IMG/VR virus record: IMGVR_UViG_3300011116_000920
Span: 1-64,000 of that record
Length of the DNA stretch: 64,000 nucleotides
Strand: one strand, 5' to 3'
Origin: a virus
Positions 23,593-30,369 of this stretch are shown here, in pieces. The translations under genes and the position numbers were made by a program. A model generated the notes under the pieces. The model was not told where the DNA came from and ran no database searches. It saw nothing but the letters and a program-made list of their open reading frames with translations. The stretch's first letter is position 1, and each line of letters begins with the position of its first letter.

Positions 23593-23985
23593 ATGAACAA
23601 GGAAGGTTTAAAAATTTCGCTTACAAATGAATTAAGCGAAGAGATTTTTTTCAATGCTTTATGTAATTCAATGGATTATATGTGTAGCTCTTATGGACTT
23701 GATTTAAAGTACAAAGAATCTGACTACCGTAAAGCTAAAGCTAAATTGAGTTCTCCATGTTTTGAAGATGTTTTGATGCAGATGATAAAAGATGGAATGG
23801 TATTTGGAATTAAGGATTTAGAAGGGGGTGAGGATGATGTTTTTATTACATTAGAGAGTATACATGAAAGAGTTAAAAATGTTCCATTAGATCATTTGTT
23901 AGACATGATAAATGGAAATGATGATGCAACTACTGGCGATGTTGTTTTACAGACTGTTCTTTACAATGAAATTATTTTTGGATAG
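23593..23985 (+). CDS. Hypothetical acidic protein (130 aa)
   Basis: A helical 130-residue protein starting MNKEGLKISLTNELSEEIFF, driven by class C copy 3 with the leader ATCACTTAAATACTTAAAAA. No family recognised. Confidence 0.65.
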   Translation: MNKEGLKISLTNELSEEIFFNALCNSMDYMCSSYGLDLKYKESDYRKAKAKLSSPCFEDVLMQMIKDGMVFGIKDLEGGEDDVFITLESIHERVKNVPLDHLLDMINGNDDATTGDVVLQTVLYNEIIFG

Positions 23986-23999
23986 GATTTAAAAAAGAT

Positions 24000-24040
24000 G
24001 GGAGAATGTTTGGAAATGTAAAATGTTCTCCCTATCTTTG
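24000..24040 (+). promoter_or_regulatory. Class C dyad promoter, copy 4
   Basis: Arms GGGAGAATGTTT / AAATGTTCTCCC; the third base pair is A-T here and G-C in copies 2 and 3. TTTG (24009), 20 nt, TATCTTTG (24033). Confidence 0.85.
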
Positions 24041-24076
24041 TATCATAATTATTTCACCACTTTAAATTTTAAAAAC

Positions 24077-24328
24077 ATGAGCGCACCAAAAGGATGGTAT
24101 CGAAATTTGATTAGTGATTCTAACATCAGAATTGCATTCACTCACTCACGGATTATTGGTTGTACAATCGTTGACAACTCCAAAACTTTAGAGGATTTAG
24201 AGAAGTCAGAAGACCAATATGCACAATACTATATTGATGGACTGAAGTCTGGAAGTATGGTTACGATTGTAGAGAATAATGTCATAGACAGATACTTTAA
24301 GAGGGGGGAACTTTATTTCCTTGGCTAA
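24077..24328 (+). CDS. Small hypothetical protein (83 aa)
   Basis: ATG 24077 follows the leader CACCACTTTAAATTTTAAAAAC; an upstream in-frame ATG lies inside the promoter. The product starts MSAPKGWYRNLISDSNIRIA, mixed alpha/beta. Unknown family. Confidence 0.65.
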   Translation: MSAPKGWYRNLISDSNIRIAFTHSRIIGCTIVDNSKTLEDLEKSEDQYAQYYIDGLKSGSMVTIVENNVIDRYFKRGELYFLG

Positions 24329-24337
24329 AAAAAAGAT

Positions 24338-24378
24338 GGGAGAATGTTTGTATATACTAAATGTTCTCCCTATCTTTG
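24338..24378 (+). promoter_or_regulatory. Class C dyad promoter, copy 5
   Basis: Arms GGGAGAATGTTT / AAATGTTCTCCC, loop region TATATACT unlike copy 4; TTTG (24347), 20 nt, TATCTTTG (24371). Confidence 0.85.
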
Positions 24379-24413
24379 TAGTATAATTGTTCATCACTTT
24401 AAATTTTAAAACA

Positions 24414-24659
24414 ATGCAGTATCAAATTAAAAGAGAATGTTGGAATGAGAAAACATTAAATGGATATGTAGATAATCCATATTGGAAAATAGATTTAAAT
24501 AATTTAAGTTTTGGACTAACAGATAATGGTTATTTGTGGGCGATAGGAGTAACGGGACATATTGCAGAAAATCAATGCAAAGTCTATAAAATGTATATAC
24601 AAAAATTAATTAAGGAGTGTAAACTTAGTATTGATATTAATAACCCCGCGGAAAATTAA
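24414..24659 (+). CDS. Small hypothetical protein (81 aa)
   Basis: ATG 24414 follows the leader CATCACTTTAAATTTTAAAACA. The product starts MQYQIKRECWNEKTLNGYVD and contains LSFGLTDNGYLWAIGVTGH. Its last codons (NNPAEN) are written in the recurring motif CCCCGCGGAAAATTAA, which supplies the stop. It is followed 4 nt later by another gene. Confidence 0.65.
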   Translation: MQYQIKRECWNEKTLNGYVDNPYWKIDLNNLSFGLTDNGYLWAIGVTGHIAENQCKVYKMYIQKLIKECKLSIDINNPAEN

Positions 24660-24663
24660 TAAG

Positions 24664-24864
24664 ATGAAAAATAAGAAAAAATTATTTGATGAGATTGGGT
24701 ATATCCAATTATACAAACGAGGTATGTGTATTACTATTTGGTATGAACGTACATATCATCAGTACTGGTATTATACTCAAAAGGAGGCAATCCGTTTGTT
24801 TAAAGAAAAATATGGAATCAAAGGTAAAGTAGAGAAAACTAATTTTTGTCCATACACATTTTAA
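24664..24864 (+). CDS. Small basic protein (66 aa)
   Basis: A basic, tyrosine-rich 66-residue protein starting MKNKKKLFDEIGYIQLYKRG. Placed 4 nt after the previous stop, so in the same operon. The pattern with HQYWYYTQKEAIRLFKEKYG suggests a small beta-alpha fold in which an ANK/EAI-type helix closes a sheet. Unknown function. Confidence 0.6.
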   Translation: MKNKKKLFDEIGYIQLYKRGMCITIWYERTYHQYWYYTQKEAIRLFKEKYGIKGKVEKTNFCPYTF

Positions 24865-24894
24865 ATGCTCACCCACTTGAAAATATTAAATAAA

Positions 24895-25107
24895 ATGAAT
24901 AACAAACATATTTGGGAAGGTTGGACTGTTCAAGATTTTATAAATGAACTTGAACCCACATTTAATAGAATTGTTAACGGCCATTCCTGGACAGCACCTT
25001 TTAAGAACAGCAAAGAATTAAAAGAGTGGCTTATGGATAATCAACCGTATTATAAGAAGCATATCCCTGAGGTATTTAATTACTTTAAGGAAAGACTAAA
25101 GATATAA
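24895..25107 (+). CDS. Small hypothetical protein (70 aa)
   Basis: ATG 24895 was preferred over an upstream in-frame ATG at 24865 because AATATTAAATAAA precedes it as in other array genes. Starts MNNKHIWEGWTVQDFINELE. Helical, tryptophan-rich. Third gene of the 24414 operon, closed by a terminator. Confidence 0.6.
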   Translation: MNNKHIWEGWTVQDFINELEPTFNRIVNGHSWTAPFKNSKELKEWLMDNQPYYKKHIPEVFNYFKERLKI

Positions 25108-25120
25108 TAACTTGTTTTTT

Positions 25121-25156
25121 TGCCCCGTCGGATTTAGTGTCTGGCGGGGATTTTTA
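25121..25156 (+). terminator. Rho-independent terminator
   Basis: Stem GCCCCGTCGGA / TCTGGCGGGG (imperfect), loop TTTAGTG, followed by ATTTTTAGG; a close relative of the terminator at 22802. Confidence 0.75.
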
Positions 25157-25167
25157 GGATCAGTGAA

Positions 25168-25300
25168 TTTCGCTCAAGGCAGGGCAAAGCCCTGCCTGAG
25201 TAATTTTTGGCAGGACTCCTTTTTAACATTTCTTTAACTATTATGGGAAAAACATTAACACTTCATTAACTACTTGGTATTGGTTTTACCCTTATCTTTG
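25168..25300 (+). promoter_or_regulatory. Class B hairpin / TTAAC-box cassette, copy 5
   Basis: Hairpin GGCAGGGC / GCCCTGCC, loop AAA. TTAAC at 25223, 25234, 25255, 25266 (11, 21, 11). CTTG (25273), 16 nt, TATCTTTG (25293). Length 133 nt. A second promoter follows at 25371. Confidence 0.8.
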
Positions 25301-25334
25301 TGGTGTTATTAAGAGAAAGGGTAAGCAAATAGAA

Positions 25335-25402
25335 AGGCAAAAAAGTAATTTAAAAAAAGTTTGCCTAAAATTTGGAAATTAGAAAACTACTCTTTATCTT
25401 TG
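25335..25402 (+). promoter_or_regulatory. Second promoter with AGGCAAA / TTTGCCT dyad
   Basis: Inverted repeat AGGCAAA (25335) / TTTGCCT (25360), then TTTG (25371), 20 nt, TATCTTTG (25395). The same arrangement lies at 27188-27255. A transcript from the upstream class B promoter would carry the inverted repeat in its leader. Confidence 0.75.
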
Positions 25403-25436
25403 CAAAAGATTCTTAACCACTTTAAATTTTTAAACT

Positions 25437-26162
25437 ATGATTCTTTCAGAAGTAAAAAGCGCAAACCTAAGCGCTAAGTATGTGGCTATCAGTTCACAAA
25501 AATTGATTAATGACCTTAAATCTAATGGGTTTGAACTTTCAGGCTTTCAGACCAAAAAGAAAGGTGCTAAAAGTTCCGCACACCTTATTAGAATGAGGTA
25601 CAATAAGGAATTAATCTTAAAGGGTGAAACCTTATACCCCGAAGTTGTTATTCGTAATTCTTTTGACGGAACGGTTGGGTTTGAATGTTCAATGGGAATA
25701 TTTAGATTAGTATGCTCAAACGGACTAACTGTATCAGATTCAAGATTTGAGTCCAAGATTTACAAAGTAAAGCATTTCGGAAAAAAAGCAATGGATATTT
25801 CGGAAAAGGTTATTTCGGGTGAAATCGTAGCTAACTTTTTTGATTTGCTACCTAAACTTGAGGAATATGTATTGCAGCAAATGTCTGTAAACTTGACCGA
25901 AGAAAAGGCTATTGAGTTTGCTATGAAAGCTGCTGCCTTGCGTTTTAAGAGAATCTTTACAGAAAAAGAAGCAAAAGTACTACTTGCTTCAGAAAGGTTT
26001 GCTGATGATGAAAATACCCTTTGGGCAATTCAGAACCGTATTCAAGAAAAATTGATTAATGGGTTTGCAGGTAGAAGAAAATATTCTGCTTTAAAAGACC
26101 CTAACAAAACTGCGGTTATCAATGAGAGGTTAGCTAATCTTTCTATGGAGTTCGCAAATTAA
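25437..26162 (+). CDS. DUF932-like protein
   Basis: The 241-residue protein has the DUF932 signature around residues 75-105: VVIRNSFDGTVGFECSMGIF followed by RLVCSNGLTV. DUF932 proteins occur widely in phages and plasmids, often near anti-restriction or early genes; the biochemical role is unknown. It is expressed from two stacked promoters, class B copy 5 and the consensus promoter at 25371. That arrangement is shared with the second Gp88-like gene. Confidence 0.8.
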   Translation: MILSEVKSANLSAKYVAISSQKLINDLKSNGFELSGFQTKKKGAKSSAHLIRMRYNKELILKGETLYPEVVIRNSFDGTVGFECSMGIFRLVCSNGLTVSDSRFESKIYKVKHFGKKAMDISEKVISGEIVANFFDLLPKLEEYVLQQMSVNLTEEKAIEFAMKAAALRFKRIFTEKEAKVLLASERFADDENTLWAIQNRIQEKLINGFAGRRKYSALKDPNKTAVINERLANLSMEFAN

Positions 26163-26175
26163 TTTAAAAAAATGT

Positions 26176-26216
26176 GGGGGGATATTTGGATATGTCAACT
26201 ATCCCCCATATATTTG
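26176..26216 (+). promoter_or_regulatory. Class C dyad promoter, copy 6
   Basis: Arms GGGGGAT / ATCCCCC; TTTG (26185), 20 nt, TATATTTG (26209). Confidence 0.8.
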
Positions 26217-26251
26217 CATCAGATTATTAATCACTTTAAAATGTCTTAAAA

Positions 26252-26416
26252 ATGGATAAGTATGTTTTAGTTTGTTGGCCGGAAAGTCAATTATTAATGG
26301 ACGTGGAATGGTTCGATGAATGTATACTAATGAATGACATGGAGCATTTAGCTGACATAGGTTCTTCTGCCTACTTTGTTCCGGAGGATAGATATTTGGA
26401 ATTAACAAGTAAGTAA
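26252..26416 (+). CDS. Small acidic protein (54 aa)
   Basis: A 54-residue ORF starting MDKYVLVCWPESQLLMDVEW, placed between two class C promoters with leader AATCACTTTAAAATGTCTTAAA. Acidic (DVEWFDECILMNDMEHLAD). Unknown family. Confidence 0.65.
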   Translation: MDKYVLVCWPESQLLMDVEWFDECILMNDMEHLADIGSSAYFVPEDRYLELTSK

Positions 26417-26423
26417 TAAAGAT

Positions 26424-26464
26424 GAGGGAATGTTTGGAAATGTAAAATGTTCCCCCTATCTTTG
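26424..26464 (+). promoter_or_regulatory. Class C dyad promoter, copy 7
   Basis: Arms GGGAATGTTT / AAATGTTCCC; TTTG (26433), 20 nt, TATCTTTG (26457). Confidence 0.8.
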
Positions 26465-26498
26465 CGCTATAATTATTCACCACTTAATATTTTAAATC

Positions 26499-26975
26499 AT
26501 GCACAATCTTCATTTAATTAGAACAAAAGCTGATTCTCATTCCGACGCTCTTAGTATTGTTGAAGACTTTTTACAAAGTTGGGGTACTGAGAATAATTGG
26601 TCAACTGTATTGGGTTCTCATTGCAAAGAGGATAAATCATTTTCGGAACATTTTGACGAAAAATGGGTAACTAAGGATGAATTACTAAATGACCCAAATA
26701 GATTTGATTTCTTAACAGAGGTAAATGCCTACTATAAGGAAGCATTCCATAAGGTATCTAATTTAGGAGGTACTGTATTGATTAAACCTTTTGATTGGAG
26801 GGCTGCTGCTAAATACTGCAAAGAGCAATCTGAGATATCAAATCTTTTAGACCCTACTAAAGTTGATATATGGTCAGATACTTTCTACGAGTTTGATATT
26901 GACGAGCCTGGCATTACAGACCTATGTTATGATGGTGCTCTAACTTTCATTGTGTTGGTTGATATGCACTCGTAA
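26499..26975 (+). CDS. Hypothetical acidic protein (158 aa)
   Basis: A 158-residue acidic protein starting MHNLHLIRTKADSHSDALSI. Aromatic residues are spread through the chain (NNWSTVLGSHC, WVTKDELL, DIWSDTFYEFD). No family recognised. Driven by class C copy 7, closed by a strong terminator. Confidence 0.65.
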   Translation: MHNLHLIRTKADSHSDALSIVEDFLQSWGTENNWSTVLGSHCKEDKSFSEHFDEKWVTKDELLNDPNRFDFLTEVNAYYKEAFHKVSNLGGTVLIKPFDWRAAAKYCKEQSEISNLLDPTKVDIWSDTFYEFDIDEPGITDLCYDGALTFIVLVDMHS

Positions 26976-26978
26976 ATA

Positions 26979-27011
26979 AAAACCCTCTTAGTGAAAGCTA
27001 AGAGGGTTTTT
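26979..27011 (+). terminator. Rho-independent terminator
   Basis: Perfect stem AAACCCTCTTA / TAAGAGGGTTT, loop GTGAAAGC, followed by TTCTATG. Confidence 0.85.
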
Positions 27012-27024
27012 CTATGCCAGTGAA

Positions 27025-27157
27025 TTTCGCTCAGGGCAGGGCAAAGCCCTGCCTGAGTAATTTTTGGCGGGATCCCTTTTTAACATTTCTTTAACTATAC
27101 CAGGGAAAACATTAACACTCCCTTAACTACTAGGTATTGTATTTATGCTTATCTTTG
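27025..27157 (+). promoter_or_regulatory. Class B hairpin / TTAAC-box cassette, copy 6
   Basis: Hairpin GGCAGGGC / GCCCTGCC, loop AAA. TTAAC at 27080, 27091, 27112, 27123 (11, 21, 11). -7 element TATCTTTG (27150); ACTACTAGGTATTG replaces a TTG -33 element. Length 133 nt. Confidence 0.8.
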
Positions 27158-27187
27158 CAGTGTTATAAAGAGAGAGGGTAAATAGAA

Positions 27188-27255
27188 AGGCAAAAAAGTA
27201 ATTTAAAAAAAGTTTGCCTTAAATTTGGAAAATAGAAAAATACCCCTTATCTTTG
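27188..27255 (+). promoter_or_regulatory. Second promoter with AGGCAAA / TTTGCCT dyad
   Basis: Inverted repeat AGGCAAA (27188) / TTTGCCT (27213), then TTTG (27224), 20 nt, TATCTTTG (27248). Copy of the arrangement upstream of the DUF932-like gene. Confidence 0.75.
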
Positions 27256-27288
27256 CCAAAGATTTTTAACCACTTAAATAAACTTGCT

Positions 27289-27996
27289 ATGTTAAAGCAA
27301 ATTAATTTCAGATTAGGCGACGTTATCCATTGCATAGATATCAAGCCTAGCGCTACGCCTAAGCTCGCTAAAAAAGGCGAAATTATCCTACAAACTTATC
27401 ATTTTTCTATCGACCAGATTAATGAGGGCAGCCTAAAAAATGATTCCAAGGTGTGTTTTGATTGTAAGTTCTCTTACAATGCAAACGGTGGAAAATCAGG
27501 CGGTTGCTATACCCATGCGAACGGATCCTTAGCGTGGGGATTAATAGCAAAAGTAAAAGCTTTAAAGAAGCGTTTGGATAACGGATTAATTCCGGAGGGA
27601 ACAAATGGGGTAATGGAACAAATTACAAGCGTTACAAAAAAGGTTAAAATATCCTTTGCTAGAATGGGAACGTATGGGGAGCCTACCTTATTACCTTTTG
27701 AATTGCTAGAACAAATAAGGCCTTTGGTTGGCAAGGTATCGGGATATACTCACCAATGGCATAAACCCGAAAATAAGCAATATGCAAAATACCTAATGGC
27801 AAGTACGCATAATATATTTGACGTAAAATTGGCCGAAGGTTTGGGATTTAGGTCTTACAATGCGAGTGAGGTTGAAGGTGCTATCCTTTGTCCATCAGCG
27901 CCAACCATAGCAAAGGAGAAGCAAGTAAGCTGCGCTAAATGTGGATTGTGTGAAGGTGGAAAGAAGGCTAAGAATATCTACAATGTAATCCATTAA
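27289..27996 (+). CDS. Gp88-like cysteine-rich protein, copy 2
   Basis: ATG 27289 follows the leader AACCACTTAAATAAACTTGCT; an upstream in-frame ATG at 27253 overlaps the promoter. The 235-residue protein matches copy 1 (21724) throughout: CFDCKFSYN, GGCYTH, RMGTYGE, GYTHQW, CPSAPTIAK, SCAKCGLC. The substitutions are spread evenly, so this is an old duplication. Two stacked promoters drive it. Function unknown; the cysteine set suggests metal binding. Confidence 0.65.
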   Translation: MLKQINFRLGDVIHCIDIKPSATPKLAKKGEIILQTYHFSIDQINEGSLKNDSKVCFDCKFSYNANGGKSGGCYTHANGSLAWGLIAKVKALKKRLDNGLIPEGTNGVMEQITSVTKKVKISFARMGTYGEPTLLPFELLEQIRPLVGKVSGYTHQWHKPENKQYAKYLMASTHNIFDVKLAEGLGFRSYNASEVEGAILCPSAPTIAKEKQVSCAKCGLCEGGKKAKNIYNVIH

Positions 27997-28010
27997 CATA
28001 ATCTTAACAT

Positions 28011-28049
28011 AGGGGGACTTGGTTTTATCAAATGTTCCCCCTATCTTTG
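28011..28049 (+). promoter_or_regulatory. Class C dyad promoter, copy 8
   Basis: Arms AGGGGGA / TCCCCCT (AGGGGGACTT / AATGTTCCCCCT overall); CTTG (28018), 20 nt, TATCTTTG (28042). Preceded by two TTAAC boxes 11 nt apart. Confidence 0.8.
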
Positions 28050-28081
28050 CATCATATTAATAACCACTTAAATTAAAAAAC

Positions 28082-28492
28082 ATGAAAAGGATTAAGGTTA
28101 GATTCTCTTTACAACGTGGAGAGAATTACATGAAATGGAGAGTCATTGGTAGCGATGGGGTTGTCACATATTACAATCCATGTGACGTTCAATTAATCAT
28201 GAGAGGTTGCACGTTAAGGAACAATAAGAAATTAGCTACAAAGATTTACAATGGTGAAAGTACGAAGGTTGTATGTGCATGGATTTTATGTGATGATTTA
28301 GAGATTAGACATTCTGATTTTATTAAGGAATCTGATTTTAAAATTAAGTACAACCCTAAACTTGCTCCTCACTGGATGTTCCTGGGAGAGGATATAGATA
28401 ATAGGAATATTTCTTACATTGTTTCGGTTGACTTTAAGTTATGTATTGATTTGATTCCCGATGCTATGGGATTGGGAGGATATAAGAGTTAA
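28082..28492 (+). CDS. Hypothetical basic protein (136 aa)
   Basis: A 136-residue basic protein starting MKRIKVRFSLQRGENYMKWR. It has a beta-rich first half, CTLRNNKKLATKIYNGESTK, then VVCAWILCDDL. This order resembles hypothetical proteins common in Bacteroidota phages, but no function is known. Driven by class C copy 8. Confidence 0.65.
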   Translation: MKRIKVRFSLQRGENYMKWRVIGSDGVVTYYNPCDVQLIMRGCTLRNNKKLATKIYNGESTKVVCAWILCDDLEIRHSDFIKESDFKIKYNPKLAPHWMFLGEDIDNRNISYIVSVDFKLCIDLIPDAMGLGGYKS

Positions 28493-28528
28493 GAATTCCC
28501 CACGGAAAATTAACAAAACATTAACGAT

Positions 28529-28567
28529 AGGGGGTATTGCATATTATATCCGATACCCCTATCTTTG
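28529..28567 (+). promoter_or_regulatory. Class C dyad promoter, copy 9
   Basis: Arms AGGGGGTATTG / CGATACCCCT with one weak pair; TTG (28537), 20 nt, TATCTTTG (28560). Preceded by CCCCACGGAAAATTAAC and a second TTAAC 11 nt later. Confidence 0.8.
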
Positions 28568-28601
28568 CATCATAATTAATCACCACTTTAAAACAAAAAA
28601 A

Positions 28602-28898
28602 ATGGAAAACATTGAGCAGCCAATGGAAACTTTTGATTTTTTCCTTGACCAAAAAATAACTACATGGATGCGTACTAGATTTAGCGTGGAAGCTACATCA
28701 AGAGAAGAGGCAATAGAGAAAGCTAAGAAGGAGTATGAGGAGTTATGCCGGGATGAATCTTGGGAGGAGATTCCGGACGTTCAAGAAACAATGACTGTAA
28801 GAGATAACGCTGGTTTTAGCACCGAAGAAGTTTACATAGATGAATTTCCTACAATTAAGATTTGGGAAAATGGCATGAACTCATTAGAAGATTTTTAA
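28602..28898 (+). CDS. Small acidic protein (98 aa)
   Basis: ATG 28602 follows the leader CACCACTTTAAAACAAAAAAA; an in-frame ATG at 28461 lies in the previous gene and is rejected. The product contains MRTRFSVEATSREEAIEKAK, a strand-then-helix pattern seen in small phage proteins that end in an AIEKAK helix. Strongly acidic. Function unknown. Confidence 0.65.
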   Translation: MENIEQPMETFDFFLDQKITTWMRTRFSVEATSREEAIEKAKKEYEELCRDESWEEIPDVQETMTVRDNAGFSTEEVYIDEFPTIKIWENGMNSLEDF

Positions 28899-28913
28899 CA
28901 AAACATTAACGAT

Positions 28914-28951
28914 AGGGATATTGCATAGTATATCCAATACCCTTATCTTTG
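28914..28951 (+). promoter_or_regulatory. Class C dyad promoter, copy 10
   Basis: Arms AGGGATATTG / CAATACCCT (one unpaired base); TTG (28921), 20 nt, TATCTTTG (28944). Two TTAAC boxes 11 nt apart lie just upstream. Confidence 0.8.
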
Positions 28952-28986
28952 CATCATAATTAATCACCACTTTAAAACAAAAAAAA

Positions 28987-29244
28987 ATGGAAAAGAATTT
29001 AGAAATTAAAACTTTTTGGACTAATAAGGCTAAAGAAGTTCTTCTCGGTAGAAAAATTGTAGGTGTTAGATATCTAACCGACAAAGAAATGCAGACACTT
29101 GATTGGTATGAAAGGTCTGTTGTATTTGTTTTAGATAATGGTACTCTATGTTTTATAGCATCAGATGATGAAGGTAATGGTGGGGGTAGTCTTCACTATT
29201 TTCTCAACAACGATGAATTTAATATCTTGCCTACATTATCATAA
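28987..29244 (+). CDS. Small hypothetical protein (85 aa)
   Basis: Starts MEKNLEIKTFWTNKAKEVLL and continues GRKIVGVRYLTDKEMQTLDW; the latter half has VVFVLDNGTLCFIASDDEGN. The short GxxI-DW-xR pattern followed by a strand pair is seen in other phage hypothetical proteins. First gene of a four-gene unit to 29924 with only short leaders between genes. Confidence 0.65.
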   Translation: MEKNLEIKTFWTNKAKEVLLGRKIVGVRYLTDKEMQTLDWYERSVVFVLDNGTLCFIASDDEGNGGGSLHYFLNNDEFNILPTLS

Positions 29245-29272
29245 TTAATCACCACTTAAAAAACAAAAAAAA

Positions 29273-29503
29273 ATGAACTTTATTGAATTAACTGAATTAG
29301 ACGGTACAAAATTTATTGCAAACATAAATCTCATACTAAGAGTTTATGTAAATAGTAAAGGTCTAACCACGATTATTGATTTGAACACCACTTTGAACAC
29401 CACAGGTTATCCAATCTATGTTGAGGAATCATACGCAGAGGTTATAGAGAAAATCTATACAGTTGATACTAATACTCTTAGACTTAAATATAAAAATCAA
29501 TAA
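29273..29503 (+). CDS. FlbD-like small protein (76 aa), copy 1
   Basis: Starts MNFIELTELDGTKFIANINL and ends with YVEESYAEVIEKIY, the strand order of the FlbD-like small-protein fold (I-x-L-x-x-L-D-G ... N-x-x-x-I ... V-x-E-S-x-x-x-V-x-x-x-I). The 31821 gene is a close paralogue. In bacteria FlbD is a flagellar-operon protein of unclear role; in phages the family is common but unassigned. Confidence 0.6.
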   Translation: MNFIELTELDGTKFIANINLILRVYVNSKGLTTIIDLNTTLNTTGYPIYVEESYAEVIEKIYTVDTNTLRLKYKNQ

Positions 29504-29523
29504 CCACTTTAAAACAAAAAAAA

Positions 29524-29736
29524 ATGAAACACACTGTTAAGGTAGTATTTGGAAAAGAACAAGTCAAAAAACTTTACGAAGGTGAGACACTTACTGATGA
29601 TGAGATTTATAGTAATGTACAAGAATATGATTTTGATACTTCAGCTGAAAAATCTGCTTTTATCAAAGGTCTATTTGAGTCTTTAGGATGGGAAGATATT
29701 TGTATTCCTGAACTTGAATTTAATCATAATAAATAA
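29524..29736 (+). CDS. Small acidic protein (70 aa)
   Basis: Starts MKHTVKVVFGKEQVKKLYEG. Alternating strand and helix, ends in acidic and asparagine residues. Its leader AACCACTTTAAAACAAAAAAA starts right after the previous stop, so it has no promoter of its own. Confidence 0.6.
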   Translation: MKHTVKVVFGKEQVKKLYEGETLTDDEIYSNVQEYDFDTSAEKSAFIKGLFESLGWEDICIPELEFNHNK

Positions 29737-29756
29737 CCACTTTAAAACAAAAAAAA

Positions 29757-29924
29757 ATGTTAGTAGAACTAAAGGAAATCTCAAGAAGAGATTTAGTAGA
29801 GGCTTTAGAGGAATTACTTTCAGATGAGTTTGATTCATCAGAACTTGTTTACTTGACCGAAGAAGAACTCATTAGGTCTATAATCAATGCAGCTAAATTC
29901 TACAAAGAATCGTATAATAATTAA
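29757..29924 (+). CDS. Small acidic protein (55 aa)
   Basis: A 55-residue helical acidic ORF starting MLVELKEISRRDLVEALEEL, with the same leader repeated a third time in this operon (AACCACTTTAAAACAAAAAAA). It ends 10 nt before a tRNA-like gene. Confidence 0.65.
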   Translation: MLVELKEISRRDLVEALEELLSDEFDSSELVYLTEEELIRSIINAAKFYKESYNN

Positions 29925-29934
29925 ATAAAAAGTA

Positions 29935-30005
29935 AGTCAGGTAGCTCAATGGTAAGAGCGGATGCAGTCGGGTAGGCGGTGCAGGTTCGATTCCTGCCCT
30001 GACTT
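29935..30005 (+). tRNA. tRNA-like gene with irregular anticodon arm
   Basis: Acceptor AGTCAGG / CCTGACT, D-stem GCTC / GAGC with AATGGTAA loop, and T-arm GCAGG / CCTGC with loop TTCGATT are perfect. Nucleotide 30005 and the following CCA (30006-30008) look like an encoded 3' end. The middle part, GGATGCAGTCGGGTAGGCGG, does not form a 5-bp anticodon stem in any register I tried, so no anticodon is assigned. It may be a decayed tRNA, a tRNA mimic or one needing editing. Confidence 0.65.
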
Positions 30006-30036
30006 CCAAAGGTTAATAGATGTTTAAGTGGTTTGG

Positions 30037-30066
30037 CTCCTGGCAGTAATGTCAGGAGTTTTTTTT
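30037..30066 (+). terminator. Rho-independent terminator
   Basis: Stem CTCCTG(GCA) / (TGT)CAGGAG, followed by eight T; it closes the operon ending with the tRNA-like gene. Confidence 0.85.
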
Positions 30067-30078
30067 GTTGCTAGCAAA

Positions 30079-30246
30079 TTTCGCTCAGGCAAGGCTTCGC
30101 CTTGCCTGAGTAAATTTTGCCGCTCCCCCTTTCCGGGATGGCCAGGGATCTATGGGGAAAATCCAGGCGTTAACATTTTTTAACATTTCTTTAAGATCCT
30201 TTTAACATTTGAAATTAGGATATTAGATAGATGGGATGTATCTTTG
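30079..30246 (+). promoter_or_regulatory. Class B-related hairpin, copy 7, with shifted promoter
   Basis: TTTCGCTCAGGCAAGGC-TTCG-CCTTGCCTGAGTAAATTTT keeps the class B framework, but one stem base pair is A-T instead of G-C on both sides and the loop is TTCG. Downstream, TTAAC-type boxes at 30170, 30180, 30191 and 30202 (third box TTAAG) and TATCTTTG at 30239 follow; the spacing pattern (10, 11, 11) differs from copies 1-6. Confidence 0.7.
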
Positions 30247-30309
30247 CAATGTCAATTAGATGATGGGGAATAGATGAGATATGGTATGGGTTACATTTTA
30301 CTGCATTTC

Positions 30310-30369
30310 ATTTTAACATGACTTTAACATTTTAGGATTAGGATATTAGATGGAATGTCATTATCTTTG
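30310..30369 (+). promoter_or_regulatory. Tandem copy of the preceding promoter
   Basis: TTTTAACAT, ATTAGGATATTAGATGG and TATCTTTG (30362) repeat the order found at 30200-30246, so the gene at 30405 is served by a duplicated promoter. No TTG lies 20 nt upstream of the -7 element in either copy. Confidence 0.6.
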
